Origin: Pseudomonadota bacterium
Lineage (GTDB): Bacteria > Pseudomonadota > Alphaproteobacteria > Sneathiellales > Sneathiellaceae
DNA length: 64,000 bases
Assembly: GCA_024743055.1 (NCBI GenBank)
Contig: JANSXH010000005.1
Location: 1-64,000 of the forward strand
Direction of reading: 5' to 3'
Shown: piece after piece, positions 43,234 to 51,495 of the stretch
Numbering within the stretch: position 1 is the first letter of the stretch
How the letters are laid out: the number at the start of each line of letters is the position of its first letter
Notes under the pieces: generated by a model
Told to the model about the DNA's origin: nothing
Database searches by the model: none
The model's input: only the letters and a program-made list of their open reading frames with translations
Made by a program: the position numbers and the translations under genes

Positions 43234-44370
43234 TCACGCTGTGCTTTTTTGACGTATCAGGGACATAACTCTTATGGCAAGATAGTTGCCGGAAAAGGCC
43301 GCTATGATCCAGACCCAGCCATGGAGACTGAAAGAGGCCACGCCGCTGAAGAACGCGCCGATATTGCATCCATAGGCCAGCCTGGCACCATACCCGAGAA
43401 CCAGGCCACCGATCACCGCGCTCAAAAAAGAGCTGCGGGTCAGGGTGAGGTGAAAGGACAGCTTGCCGCTTAGAAACGCCGCCAGCATGGCGCCGGCGAC
43501 TATACCGAAATTCATCACCGAAGTCGTATCTGCAAAGACGGAATTCTGAAGCGCGTTGAGCTGGAAGCCACTGCTCCAGAAGCCGCTGGTCATGGGATCC
43601 CACCCGGCCAGCATCGCCAGCTTCGCCCCCCATAGAGTAAATCCCCAGGTCACTGACCACGGATGCCCGGCCACAACAAGGGTCGCCACATTGAGGATCG
43701 CCAGCATCCCCGCGCTGAACACCAACGGCCACGGACCGGTCAACAGAGTTGATAGGCTCAATCCCTCCCCCCAGATCGGCCGCTTGTTGGTGAACCCCAG
43801 CCATTTTAACACCCCGTAGATCAACGCCAGGAGCCCAAGCTGCAGCACCAGTGCCTGGATCCAGCCCAGCTTCTCGGCAATGCTGACACTGCCGATGCCC
43901 GGCAGTTCCGTCCACCAGGCCAGATCAAGACTTCCCCAAAAAGCCCCAAGACAAAAGAAAAGGGTTACAATCGCCATGCGCCCGCTCCCTCCGCCCGAGG
44001 TAAACAGCACGCCTGAGGCACATCCTCCCGCCATTTGCATGCCGATGCCAAAGATAAAGGCGCCGAATGCCATGGAAATACTGACTGGTGCCAACGCGCC
44101 ACCTACGGCCCGACCCATGACCTCCCCGTTCGATAATACCGGGGCAAACAGGATCATGGCAGCGGCCAGCATTATAATCTGAGCGGCGATGCCGGAGAGG
44201 TCCCTGTCTTCGATGGCCCGTCTGTAGGCCCCGGCAAAACCGAAAGCGGCATGGAATAGCGACATGCCAAGACCGACGCCAATCAGTGCCAGCAGCGCTT
44301 TTTGACCGCTTTGTTGCCAGCTAAACCCGACCAGTAGTATCAGCGCCACAGCCACTGCAAGGATTTGCAA
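43234..44370 (-). CDS. YeeE/YedE family (DUF395) sulfur-compound transporter
   Basis: A 378-residue membrane protein with about nine or ten hydrophobic helices and two conserved cysteine motifs, MQMAGGCASGVL and RLAYGCNIGAF. In the thiosulfate transporter TsuA such cysteines relay the substrate through the membrane. The only standard start is TTG at 44370, but that lies 24 bases from a perfect AGGAGG. An ATC codon (44385) sits at ideal spacing and would give INIRYLQ, so the true start may be non-AUG. Confidence 0.88.
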   Translation of the reverse strand: MQILAVAVALILLVGFSWQQSGQKALLALIGVGLGMSLFHAAFGFAGAYRRAIEDRDLSGIAAQIIMLAAAMILFAPVLSNGEVMGRAVGGALAPVSISMAFGAFIFGIGMQMAGGCASGVLFTSGGGSGRMAIVTLFFCLGAFWGSLDLAWWTELPGIGSVSIAEKLGWIQALVLQLGLLALIYGVLKWLGFTNKRPIWGEGLSLSTLLTGPWPLVFSAGMLAILNVATLVVAGHPWSVTWGFTLWGAKLAMLAGWDPMTSGFWSSGFQLNALQNSVFADTTSVMNFGIVAGAMLAAFLSGKLSFHLTLTRSSFLSAVIGGLVLGYGARLAYGCNIGAFFSGVASFSLHGWVWIIAAFSGNYLAIRVMSLIRQKSTA

Positions 44371-44382
44371 ATAACGGATATT

Positions 44383-44400
44383 GATAGCCTAAAGCCTCCT
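44383..44400 (-). promoter_or_regulatory. Perfect Shine-Dalgarno facing an ATC codon
   Basis: AGGAGG (44400-44395 on the minus strand) is spaced nine bases from ATC (44385-44383), in frame with the YeeE gene. The nearest standard start codon is five codons later. Confidence 0.5.
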
Positions 44401-44671
44401 GTAAAAAGGGACATACTGCCAGCACCATAGCCAACAACGTCCTCAAAACCAGCCCAGCTCACCATTCTTTGAACCGAAGTTAGCTTTACAAAACCTGATC
44501 CAAACAGTGAAATTTTTTCGTTTTTCAGCACCTGCTCCTTTTGAGTACAAGCTTCCCTTGCGTAATTTAAAGATTCATATCGTTGAAAAACGTGCTAAGA
44601 CATGAGTAAGATGGCGGAAAATAATCGTTGTCGTAAAAAACTACATAGTTCCTAAGGGAGGAAATTATCTG

Positions 44672-45715
44672 ATGATCAAGAAAACGATTGCATCTCTTGC
44701 TGCGTTCACAGCAGTTGCCGGTATGGCTTTCGGTGCAGCCGCAGCCGATATGGTTGAGGGGCCGAAAGTAAACTGGAACCTGTCAGTCTGGGGCAAGCCT
44801 CGGGCTTTCACAGCCGGTATTGAAACTCTTCGTGACATCGCGGATGAGCGCACTGGCGGAAAATTCAAAATCAAAATTCATTATGGTGAGGCACTTTCCA
44901 AGTCTCGTGAGAACCTGGATGGCATCAAGCTGGGCGCGTTCCAGATGGCCATGTTCTGCTCACCTTACCATCCTGCGAAGAACCCAACTTTGACCGGACT
45001 GGATCTTCCATTCCTGCCTTTCCCGAACCTGAAAGTTCAGGCTGCAGTACATGATGCTTATTATCAGCACCCTGCGGTCGTGAAGGATCTAGCCCGTTGG
45101 GACGCATTCCTGCTGATGAGCTCTTTGCTGCCACAGTATGAGTTTACTGGCGTTGGCAAACCTCCGCTCACATTGACTGACTGGAATGGCATGCGGGTAC
45201 GCGCTCTTGGCGGTATCGGTAAAGCAATGACCAAGCTCGGCGCTGTACCAACTACTGTGACCGCAACTGAAACTTATACGTCACTGGAGCGTGGTACTGT
45301 TGAAGCCGCTTCCTTCCCGTTCACATACGCCCATGTTGCATATAAGCTGACAGATGTTGGTGAATGGTACACAGCGAACCTGTCACCAGGAGCCGTCAAC
45401 TGCCCAGTGGTTGTTAATATTCCTGCCTGGGACAAGCTTCCTGAGCAGTATCAGCAACTTCTGCTCGATGCCAAGATCCCGGCTTATGAAGCCTTGATCA
45501 GCGCTTACGAAAAAGCGGATGCCAAGAACCTCCCAATGATGGAGAAAAAGGGCCTGAAAGCGATCGTTTATTCTGCTGAAGATCTCAGCGCATTCCGTAA
45601 AGCTGGCGCACAGCCGGTTTGGGATGAGTGGATTGAAGAGCGGAATAAAGAAGGTCTTCCTGGCAATGAGCTGTTCGAGCTCATCATGTCGACCGCTAAA
45701 GACGCTAACAGCTAA
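44672..45715 (+). CDS. TRAP transporter substrate-binding protein (DctP type)
   Basis: A 347-residue periplasmic binding protein. The signal peptide (SLAAFTAVAGMAFGAAAADM) is followed by a DctP fold. The conserved substrate arginine region appears as GMRVRALGG near residue 170, and ETYTSLERGTVEAA is typical. AGGGAGGAA precedes the ATG. It is the first gene of a seven-gene unit with both permease genes, two acyl-CoA dehydrogenases, a CoA transferase and a CoA ligase, so the ligand is probably a carboxylic acid. Confidence 0.94.
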   Translation: MIKKTIASLAAFTAVAGMAFGAAAADMVEGPKVNWNLSVWGKPRAFTAGIETLRDIADERTGGKFKIKIHYGEALSKSRENLDGIKLGAFQMAMFCSPYHPAKNPTLTGLDLPFLPFPNLKVQAAVHDAYYQHPAVVKDLARWDAFLLMSSLLPQYEFTGVGKPPLTLTDWNGMRVRALGGIGKAMTKLGAVPTTVTATETYTSLERGTVEAASFPFTYAHVAYKLTDVGEWYTANLSPGAVNCPVVVNIPAWDKLPEQYQQLLLDAKIPAYEALISAYEKADAKNLPMMEKKGLKAIVYSAEDLSAFRKAGAQPVWDEWIEERNKEGLPGNELFELIMSTAKDANS

Positions 45716-45724
45716 CTGTCCCGA

Positions 45725-45757
45725 GAGCCCGGAATTTTCATTCCGGGCTCTTCTTTT
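45725..45757 (+). terminator. Hairpin terminator/attenuator inside the TRAP operon
   Basis: GAGCCCGGAA (45725-45734) and TTCCGGGCTC (45741-45750) form a perfect 10-bp stem followed by TTCTTTT. It lies between the binding-protein gene and the permease genes, so it would allow high binding-protein and low permease expression from one promoter. Confidence 0.8.
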
Positions 45758-45775
45758 ATCTAATCGATAGATGTC

Positions 45776-46444
45776 ATGACCACAAAAACCCTTCCAGACG
45801 GTTCATCTTCGAACTCGATGCTGGCCGTGATAGATCGCGGCTATTCGAAGATCGAAAACTTCCTTAACGGTATTTCCGCCCTGGCGATCTTTTGCGTGAT
45901 GCTCTTGGGCGTCGCCCAAGTTTTTGGACGCAAATTGCTCAACATGCCGATACCCGGATATATCGATTTCATTGAACAGAGCATGGTGATTTTTGCCTTT
46001 TTTGGCATCGCCTATTGCCAACGTCTTGGCGGGCATGTCCGCATGGACTTGTTCATGGCAAAACTCAGCGGCCGTACGTTGTACTTTTTTGAGGCTCTGG
46101 CAACGCTGATCGGTCTTGCGGTCCTCACCGTCCTGATTGAGACAAGCTGGCTGCATTTTCTCCGCGCCTATGAACTTGGAGATTCAACAATCGATGTTGA
46201 ATTACCGATCTGGCCTGCAAAGTTGATCATTCCATTGGCCTTTTGTGTTCTATGGGTCAGGTTTGCCCTGCAATTGATCGGCTTTACTCGATTGCTGGCC
46301 AATCCCAATGCACCGATTATTGCCGTCCCGGTCATTGAGGACGTTACGGAACAGGCCAGGCATGAAATTGAAGATGCCCTCGGCGAAGAAGCCGCAAGGG
46401 AAGCAAAATTTGACGAAACCTATCGTAAGAAGGGGAAGAAATAA
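45776..46444 (+). CDS. TRAP transporter small permease (DctQ type)
   Basis: A 222-residue four-helix membrane subunit. The typical segment HVRMDLFMAKLSGRTLYFFE lies between helices 2 and 3. The C-terminal tail of about 45 residues is charged and Glu-rich, longer than usual. Its last base overlaps the ATG of the large permease gene, so they are coupled. Confidence 0.92.
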   Translation: MTTKTLPDGSSSNSMLAVIDRGYSKIENFLNGISALAIFCVMLLGVAQVFGRKLLNMPIPGYIDFIEQSMVIFAFFGIAYCQRLGGHVRMDLFMAKLSGRTLYFFEALATLIGLAVLTVLIETSWLHFLRAYELGDSTIDVELPIWPAKLIIPLAFCVLWVRFALQLIGFTRLLANPNAPIIAVPVIEDVTEQARHEIEDALGEEAAREAKFDETYRKKGKK

Positions 46445-47751
46445 TGGAAATGGATCCCCTTATGGTCGGCCTGATCGGCATGATCGCTCTAATCGCAATG
46501 GTTTTTCTGGGTGTGCGGGTTTATATCGCAGCGACGGTCGTTGGCATGCTCGGTATCGTCTCCATCATCGGCTGGTCTGCTGGAACCGGGATCGTCGGCA
46601 CGATACCTCACTCGAAATCGACCCTCTACTCATTAAGCGTTTTGCCGATGTTCATCCTGATCGGCTATCTGGCATTTCATGCCGGTATCACCACGGCTGC
46701 GTTTGACGCGGCGAAAAAATGGGTGGGTTGGCTCCCGGGCGGCCTGGCGGTTGCCACCGTTTTTGCTGCCGCCGGTTTTGCGGCAGTTTCCGGAGCGAGT
46801 ACAGCTACCGCCGCTGTGTTTAGCCGTGTTGCCATCCCCGAGATGCTGAAAAACGGATATGACAGGCGCCTTGCTGCCGGTGTTGTCGCCGCCGGTGGAA
46901 CATTGGCATCCCTGATTCCGCCAAGCGCAATTCTTGTGATTTACGCCATTATTGTTGAAGAGTCAGTTGGCGCTCTATTGCTCGCTGGCTTTATTCCGGG
47001 TGTTGTTTCCGCGCTAATTTATGCCGCCATCATTGTTGGACGGGCAAAAGTAAATCCGGAACTCGGACCACCGGTTAAAGGATATACCTTCGGTGAGAAG
47101 ATGAAATCTCTGCCGGGCACCCTGCCGATTGTAGCCGTGATCGGGATTATTTTTAGTGCCATTTACGGCGGCTGGGCCACGCCAACGGAAGCTGGAGCTC
47201 TCGGCGCCTTCGTCGTGTTAATCCTCGCCTTCCTCCATGGCATGCGAACGAAACAATTGAAGGAAGCCTTATTCGAGACAGCCAAACTCACCGTGATGAT
47301 CTTCTCGATCATCTGGGGCGTTCTGGTCTTTGTTCGCTTTCTCGGCTTCTCCGGATTACCGGAAGCTTTTGCCGAATGGATCTTGGGTCTTCCTCTGCCG
47401 CCAACACTCATCATCATTTTGATTCTTTGCGGCTATGCCATTCTCGGCATGTTCATGGATGCGATCGGCATGTTGCTTTTGACTTTGCCGGTTGTTTATC
47501 CAGCCGTTATTGGCCTTGGATATGATCCGATCTGGTTCGGTATCATCGTGGTGAAGATGGTTGAAATCTGCCTGATTACGCCCCCTATCGGCCTCAATTG
47601 TTATGTGGTCAACGGGGTCAGACCGGATATACCCTTACAAGACGTGTTCCGGGGCATTGGGCCTTTCTTCGTCGCCGATGTTGTCACGGTTGGTTTGTTT
47701 ATTGCCTTCCCGTCACTGATTTTGTGGCTGCCACAGCAAATGTTGAACTAA
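46444..47751 (+). CDS. TRAP transporter large permease (DctM type)
   Basis: A 435-residue polytopic membrane protein, the sodium-coupled transport subunit. Family motifs are LPMFILIGYLAFHAG, GGLAVATVFAAAGFAAVSGAS and YGGWATPTEAGALGA, with MEICLITPPIGLN near the end. It overlaps dctQ by one base and precedes the acyl-CoA dehydrogenase genes on the same strand. Confidence 0.94.
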   Translation: MEMDPLMVGLIGMIALIAMVFLGVRVYIAATVVGMLGIVSIIGWSAGTGIVGTIPHSKSTLYSLSVLPMFILIGYLAFHAGITTAAFDAAKKWVGWLPGGLAVATVFAAAGFAAVSGASTATAAVFSRVAIPEMLKNGYDRRLAAGVVAAGGTLASLIPPSAILVIYAIIVEESVGALLLAGFIPGVVSALIYAAIIVGRAKVNPELGPPVKGYTFGEKMKSLPGTLPIVAVIGIIFSAIYGGWATPTEAGALGAFVVLILAFLHGMRTKQLKEALFETAKLTVMIFSIIWGVLVFVRFLGFSGLPEAFAEWILGLPLPPTLIIILILCGYAILGMFMDAIGMLLLTLPVVYPAVIGLGYDPIWFGIIVVKMVEICLITPPIGLNCYVVNGVRPDIPLQDVFRGIGPFFVADVVTVGLFIAFPSLILWLPQQMLN

Positions 47752-47809
47752 CTAAGCACATATTTTCCGGCCTCCTGCCAAACAGCAAAAACAACAAGGA
47801 GTAGGTACC

Positions 47810-48970
47810 ATGGATTTCTCACTTACTGATGACCAACGTCAGTTACAGGAAATGGCGCGAAAATTCGCCACAACAGAACTCGTCGATCTCGCCAAGGAGC
47901 TCGAGGAGAAGAATATACCTGTCCCATCGGACTGGATGAAACGCTATGGAGAGCTTGGCTTCCTTGGCATGAATATCGCGACCGAATATGGCGGTATGGG
48001 GGTCGGTAATATTGAGGCCCTACTGGTCCTGGAAGAGTTCGTTAAAGTCTCCGCCGCCGTCGCCTTTCCAGTTTTTGAAAGTTCCGTCGGACCGGTGCGC
48101 GCCATTGAGCATTTTGGAACAGACGCGCTGAAGGAACGGATTATTCCTGCCGTCTGCAAGGGCGAGAAAATTGTCGCAGTCTGCATGTCAGAACCAGCCG
48201 CTGGATCTGCCTTAACTGACTTGAAAACCAGAGCTGTCAAAGGTGACAACGGATATACGGTCACTGGCCAGAAACGCTGGTGCAGTGGTGGAGGCCATGC
48301 GGATGGCTATGTTGTCTATAGCCGCATGTCCGACGCGCCTGGATCCAAAGGGATCGGTGCCGTCTTTGTTGAGAAAGGCTCAAAAGGCCTGAGCTTTGGG
48401 GAACCGGAACAGCTGATGGGCTTTCGGGGCGTTCCCAGCGCCGATATATTCTTTGATGATGTCGAAGCTCCGCTTGAGAATGAAATTGTCCCGGCTGGTG
48501 GCTTCGGCAAACTGATGGAAGCTTTTGATCTGGAGCGCTGCGGCAATGCGACCATGTGCTTAGGGATTGCTCAGTCGGCCTTTGACTATGCCCTTGAATA
48601 TTCGCAGGAACGTGAACAATTCGGCAAACCTATCATCGATTTCCAGGCCATTCAGATCAAGCTTGCGGATATGGCCATGAAGCTGGAAGCAGCTCGTCTG
48701 CTTATCCACCGCGCGGCCCAACAGGCTAATGACGGTCTTCCTTCGGTTCGTGATTCCAGTCTGGCCAAATGCTTTTCAAATGAAATCGGCCGGGAAGTCT
48801 GCGGAATTGCTTTGCAGGTCATGGGGGCTTACGGATACTCCAAATCCTACGGCATGGAACAACGACTTCGCGACAGTTGGGGTTGGGGCATTGCCGGTGG
48901 GACTATTGATATTCAGAAGGTCAATATTGCGGCTACCTATGCCGGACGTCGATTTAATCAGCGCAGCTAG
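47810..48970 (+). CDS. Acyl-CoA dehydrogenase (IVD-like catalytic Glu)
   Basis: A 386-residue flavoprotein. It has the FAD/substrate segment VAVCMSEPAAGSALTDL and EYSQEREQFGKPIIDFQAIQ. The position that holds the MCAD catalytic base reads GIAGGTIDIQ, without Glu. A Glu is instead present in AFDLERCG, the location used by isovaleryl-CoA dehydrogenase. That points to a short branched or cyclic acyl-CoA substrate. AAGGAG precedes the ATG. It is followed by a second, different acyl-CoA dehydrogenase. Confidence 0.92.
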   Translation: MDFSLTDDQRQLQEMARKFATTELVDLAKELEEKNIPVPSDWMKRYGELGFLGMNIATEYGGMGVGNIEALLVLEEFVKVSAAVAFPVFESSVGPVRAIEHFGTDALKERIIPAVCKGEKIVAVCMSEPAAGSALTDLKTRAVKGDNGYTVTGQKRWCSGGGHADGYVVYSRMSDAPGSKGIGAVFVEKGSKGLSFGEPEQLMGFRGVPSADIFFDDVEAPLENEIVPAGGFGKLMEAFDLERCGNATMCLGIAQSAFDYALEYSQEREQFGKPIIDFQAIQIKLADMAMKLEAARLLIHRAAQQANDGLPSVRDSSLAKCFSNEIGREVCGIALQVMGAYGYSKSYGMEQRLRDSWGWGIAGGTIDIQKVNIAATYAGRRFNQRS

Positions 48971-49057
48971 CAAATCGACCCAGAATGCCACAATAAGCCA
49001 TTGAAACATTCATTCATGAATGTTAGTGTCGCCGCATTTAAATAAGGATATGGATCA

Positions 49058-50224
49058 ATGGATTTCACACTGACGGAAGATCAGGAAGCCATTAAGGATA
49101 ATGTCGCAGGTCTGTGCAGCCGATTTGACGACAGTTACTGGCTGGAGACGGATCGAACTGGAAACTTTCCCTTCGATTTTCACAAGGCCATGGCCGATGA
49201 CGGCTGGCTCGGGATAACCATGCCCGAGGAATATGGCGGTGCCGGACTTGGGGTGACGGAAGCTGCCGTGATGATGCATGAAGTTGCCAAGTCCTCTGGC
49301 GCCATGTCTGCTGCGTCCGCGATCCATATCAATATTTTTGGACCCCATCCCATCGTTGTCTTCGGCAATAACGAGCAAAAAAACCGCTGGCTGCCCGAAC
49401 TGATCAAGGGCGAAGTCAAATCCTGCTTTGGCGTGACGGAACCCAATGCCGGTCTCAATACAACAGCGCTTGAAACCCGGGCAGAACGCTCCGGCAATGG
49501 CTATGTGGTCAATGGCCGGAAGATTTGGACAACAACCGGACAGGAAGCCGACAAGATTATGCTCCTGGCGCGAACGACGCCTAAGGAGCAATGCAAGAAA
49601 GCGACCGATGGGCTGTCACTTTTCTATACGGATCTCAATCGGGAATATGTGGATGTGCGGGTTATTGACAAAATGGGCCGCAAGGCCGTCGATTCCAATG
49701 AGGTCTTTATTGATGGCTTACCAGTTCCGGCCGAAGACCTGATCGGCGAAGAGGGTAAGGGGTTTCATTACCTGCTACACAGCCTCAATCCAGAGCGGGT
49801 TCTGGTCGGTGTTGAAGCCATCGGTATTGGCATGAACGCCTTGGGCCGAGCCGCCCAATATGCGCGGGAGCGGGAAGTCTTTGGTCGGCCCATCGGCAAG
49901 AACCAGGCCATTCAACATCCGCTCGCGGAAAACTGGATGGAGCTGGAAGCAGCCTATCTAATGGCCATGAAGGCAGCCTCGAATTACGATGCCGGGCTCG
50001 ATTCCGGTGTCTACGCTAATGCTGCGAAATACCTGGGCGGCGAAGCCGGATTTAAAGCCTGTACCCAAGCGGTGATGACCCATGGCGGCATGGGATATGC
50101 CAAGGAATTTGTTGTTGAGCGGTTAATGCGGGAAGTAATGATTTGCCGGATCGCCCCCGTCAGCCCACAACTGGTTCTCTGTTATGTGGCGGAAAAAGCG
50201 CTCGGCATGCCAAAGTCCTACTAA
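49058..50224 (+). CDS. Acyl-CoA dehydrogenase (second, divergent)
   Basis: A 388-residue flavoprotein with CFGVTEPNAGLNTTALET and REREVFGRPIGKNQAIQH. Its C-terminus ends RIAPVSPQLVLCYVAEKALG, a subgroup pattern without the MCAD Glu; SLNPERVLVG carries Glu at the IVD-like position. It lies 87 bases after the first dehydrogenase. The two may form a heteromer or act on successive intermediates. Confidence 0.92.
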   Translation: MDFTLTEDQEAIKDNVAGLCSRFDDSYWLETDRTGNFPFDFHKAMADDGWLGITMPEEYGGAGLGVTEAAVMMHEVAKSSGAMSAASAIHINIFGPHPIVVFGNNEQKNRWLPELIKGEVKSCFGVTEPNAGLNTTALETRAERSGNGYVVNGRKIWTTTGQEADKIMLLARTTPKEQCKKATDGLSLFYTDLNREYVDVRVIDKMGRKAVDSNEVFIDGLPVPAEDLIGEEGKGFHYLLHSLNPERVLVGVEAIGIGMNALGRAAQYAREREVFGRPIGKNQAIQHPLAENWMELEAAYLMAMKAASNYDAGLDSGVYANAAKYLGGEAGFKACTQAVMTHGGMGYAKEFVVERLMREVMICRIAPVSPQLVLCYVAEKALGMPKSY

Positions 50225-50248
50225 ACAAGAACAATAAAAGAGAAAATC

Positions 50249-51460
50249 ATGACTGAAACCAATGCCGGCCCGTTGACCGGAATTCGGGTCGCTGACCTGA
50301 CGTCCGTTCTTCTCGGCCCTTTCGCCACACAGATTCTGGGTGATATGGGCGCGGACGTAATTAAGATTGAAGGGCCGGAAGGCGATACGACTCGCGATCT
50401 CGGCCCTCGCATCTCAAAGGGAATGGCGTCCGTCTATCTCAACGCCAACCGAAATAAGCGCAGCTTGTGCATTGATTTGAAGTCCGAAGACGGGATGGCC
50501 GCGTTTCATAAATTTCTGGAGACCGTCGATGTCTTTGTCCACAATATGCGTCCCTCCGCGATCAAACGTCTTGGTCTGACCTACGATGAAGTAAAAAAGA
50601 TCAATCCGAGTATTATCTATTGCGGATCTTACGGGTTTGGCCAAAAGGGCCCCTATGCCAACAAGCCCGCCTATGATGACATGATACAGGGCGTGAGTGG
50701 CATCGCCTCAACCCAGTCCAGCTTGATGGGACGCCCAGGTTACGTGCCGACAGTGATCGCCGACAAAACCACTGGGCTAACGGCAGTCTATTCCATCTCC
50801 ATGGCCCTCTTTCATCGCGAACGGACTGGCGAAGGACAGGAAATTGACGTTCCCATGTATGAGACCATGGTGCAGTTTCATATGCTAGAGCATCTCTACG
50901 GCAAGAATTTTGAGCCGCCGCTGGGTCCTGCCGGATATCCGAGAGCGATCTCGCCAAATCGCCATCCCTATAAGACTAAGGACGGTATGATCGGGGCCTT
51001 ACCCTATGTCGACAAACAGTGGAAAGCTTTTTTCGATATGGCCGGTAAGCCGGAGCTAATGGAGGACCCCAGGTTCAGCAATATTGAAGCTCGGCTTGAA
51101 AATATTGATGCGGTTTATCAAGTTCTGGCCGATCTTATCGCTACCAGGACGTCGGCAGAATGGCTTGCCGATCTGGATGCCGCCAGCATCCCCGCTGTTC
51201 CCATCAACTCCCCCGAAGACCTGCTCGAAGATGAGCATCTTCAAGCCGTCGGATTCTGGCAGACGATGGAACACCCAACAGAAGGCCAGCTAAAATATCC
51301 CGGTATCCCGACTGAGTTTTCCGCAACACCTGGCGGCGTTCGACGCCACGCGCCCACTCTTGGTGAGCACAACGCGGAAATCATGGAAGAAATTGGTCTC
51401 TCTGCGGAGGATATCGAAAAAATGATTGCCAACGGGGCCTTGTCCGGCCACTCTTCGTGA
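50249..51460 (+). CDS. CaiB/BaiF family CoA transferase
   Basis: A 403-residue class III CoA transferase with GIRVADLTSVLLGPFATQILGD at the start and the catalytic Asp in KPAYDDMIQGVSG. It starts 24 bases after the dehydrogenase gene, in the same operon. Together with the CoA ligase it offers two routes to activate the imported acid, one ATP-dependent and one by CoA exchange. Confidence 0.94.
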   Translation: MTETNAGPLTGIRVADLTSVLLGPFATQILGDMGADVIKIEGPEGDTTRDLGPRISKGMASVYLNANRNKRSLCIDLKSEDGMAAFHKFLETVDVFVHNMRPSAIKRLGLTYDEVKKINPSIIYCGSYGFGQKGPYANKPAYDDMIQGVSGIASTQSSLMGRPGYVPTVIADKTTGLTAVYSISMALFHRERTGEGQEIDVPMYETMVQFHMLEHLYGKNFEPPLGPAGYPRAISPNRHPYKTKDGMIGALPYVDKQWKAFFDMAGKPELMEDPRFSNIEARLENIDAVYQVLADLIATRTSAEWLADLDAASIPAVPINSPEDLLEDEHLQAVGFWQTMEHPTEGQLKYPGIPTEFSATPGGVRRHAPTLGEHNAEIMEEIGLSAEDIEKMIANGALSGHSS

Positions 51461-51495
51461 CAGACTAGGAAAACAATAAAAAGAAAAACAGATCC

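Noticed and set aside
44541..44568. Possible promoter TTGAGT-N16-TAATTT before the TRAP operon
   Set aside because: Both hexamers are weak (4/6 and 3/6) and spacing is short; nothing else supports it. A sigma-54 element was also sought there and not found.
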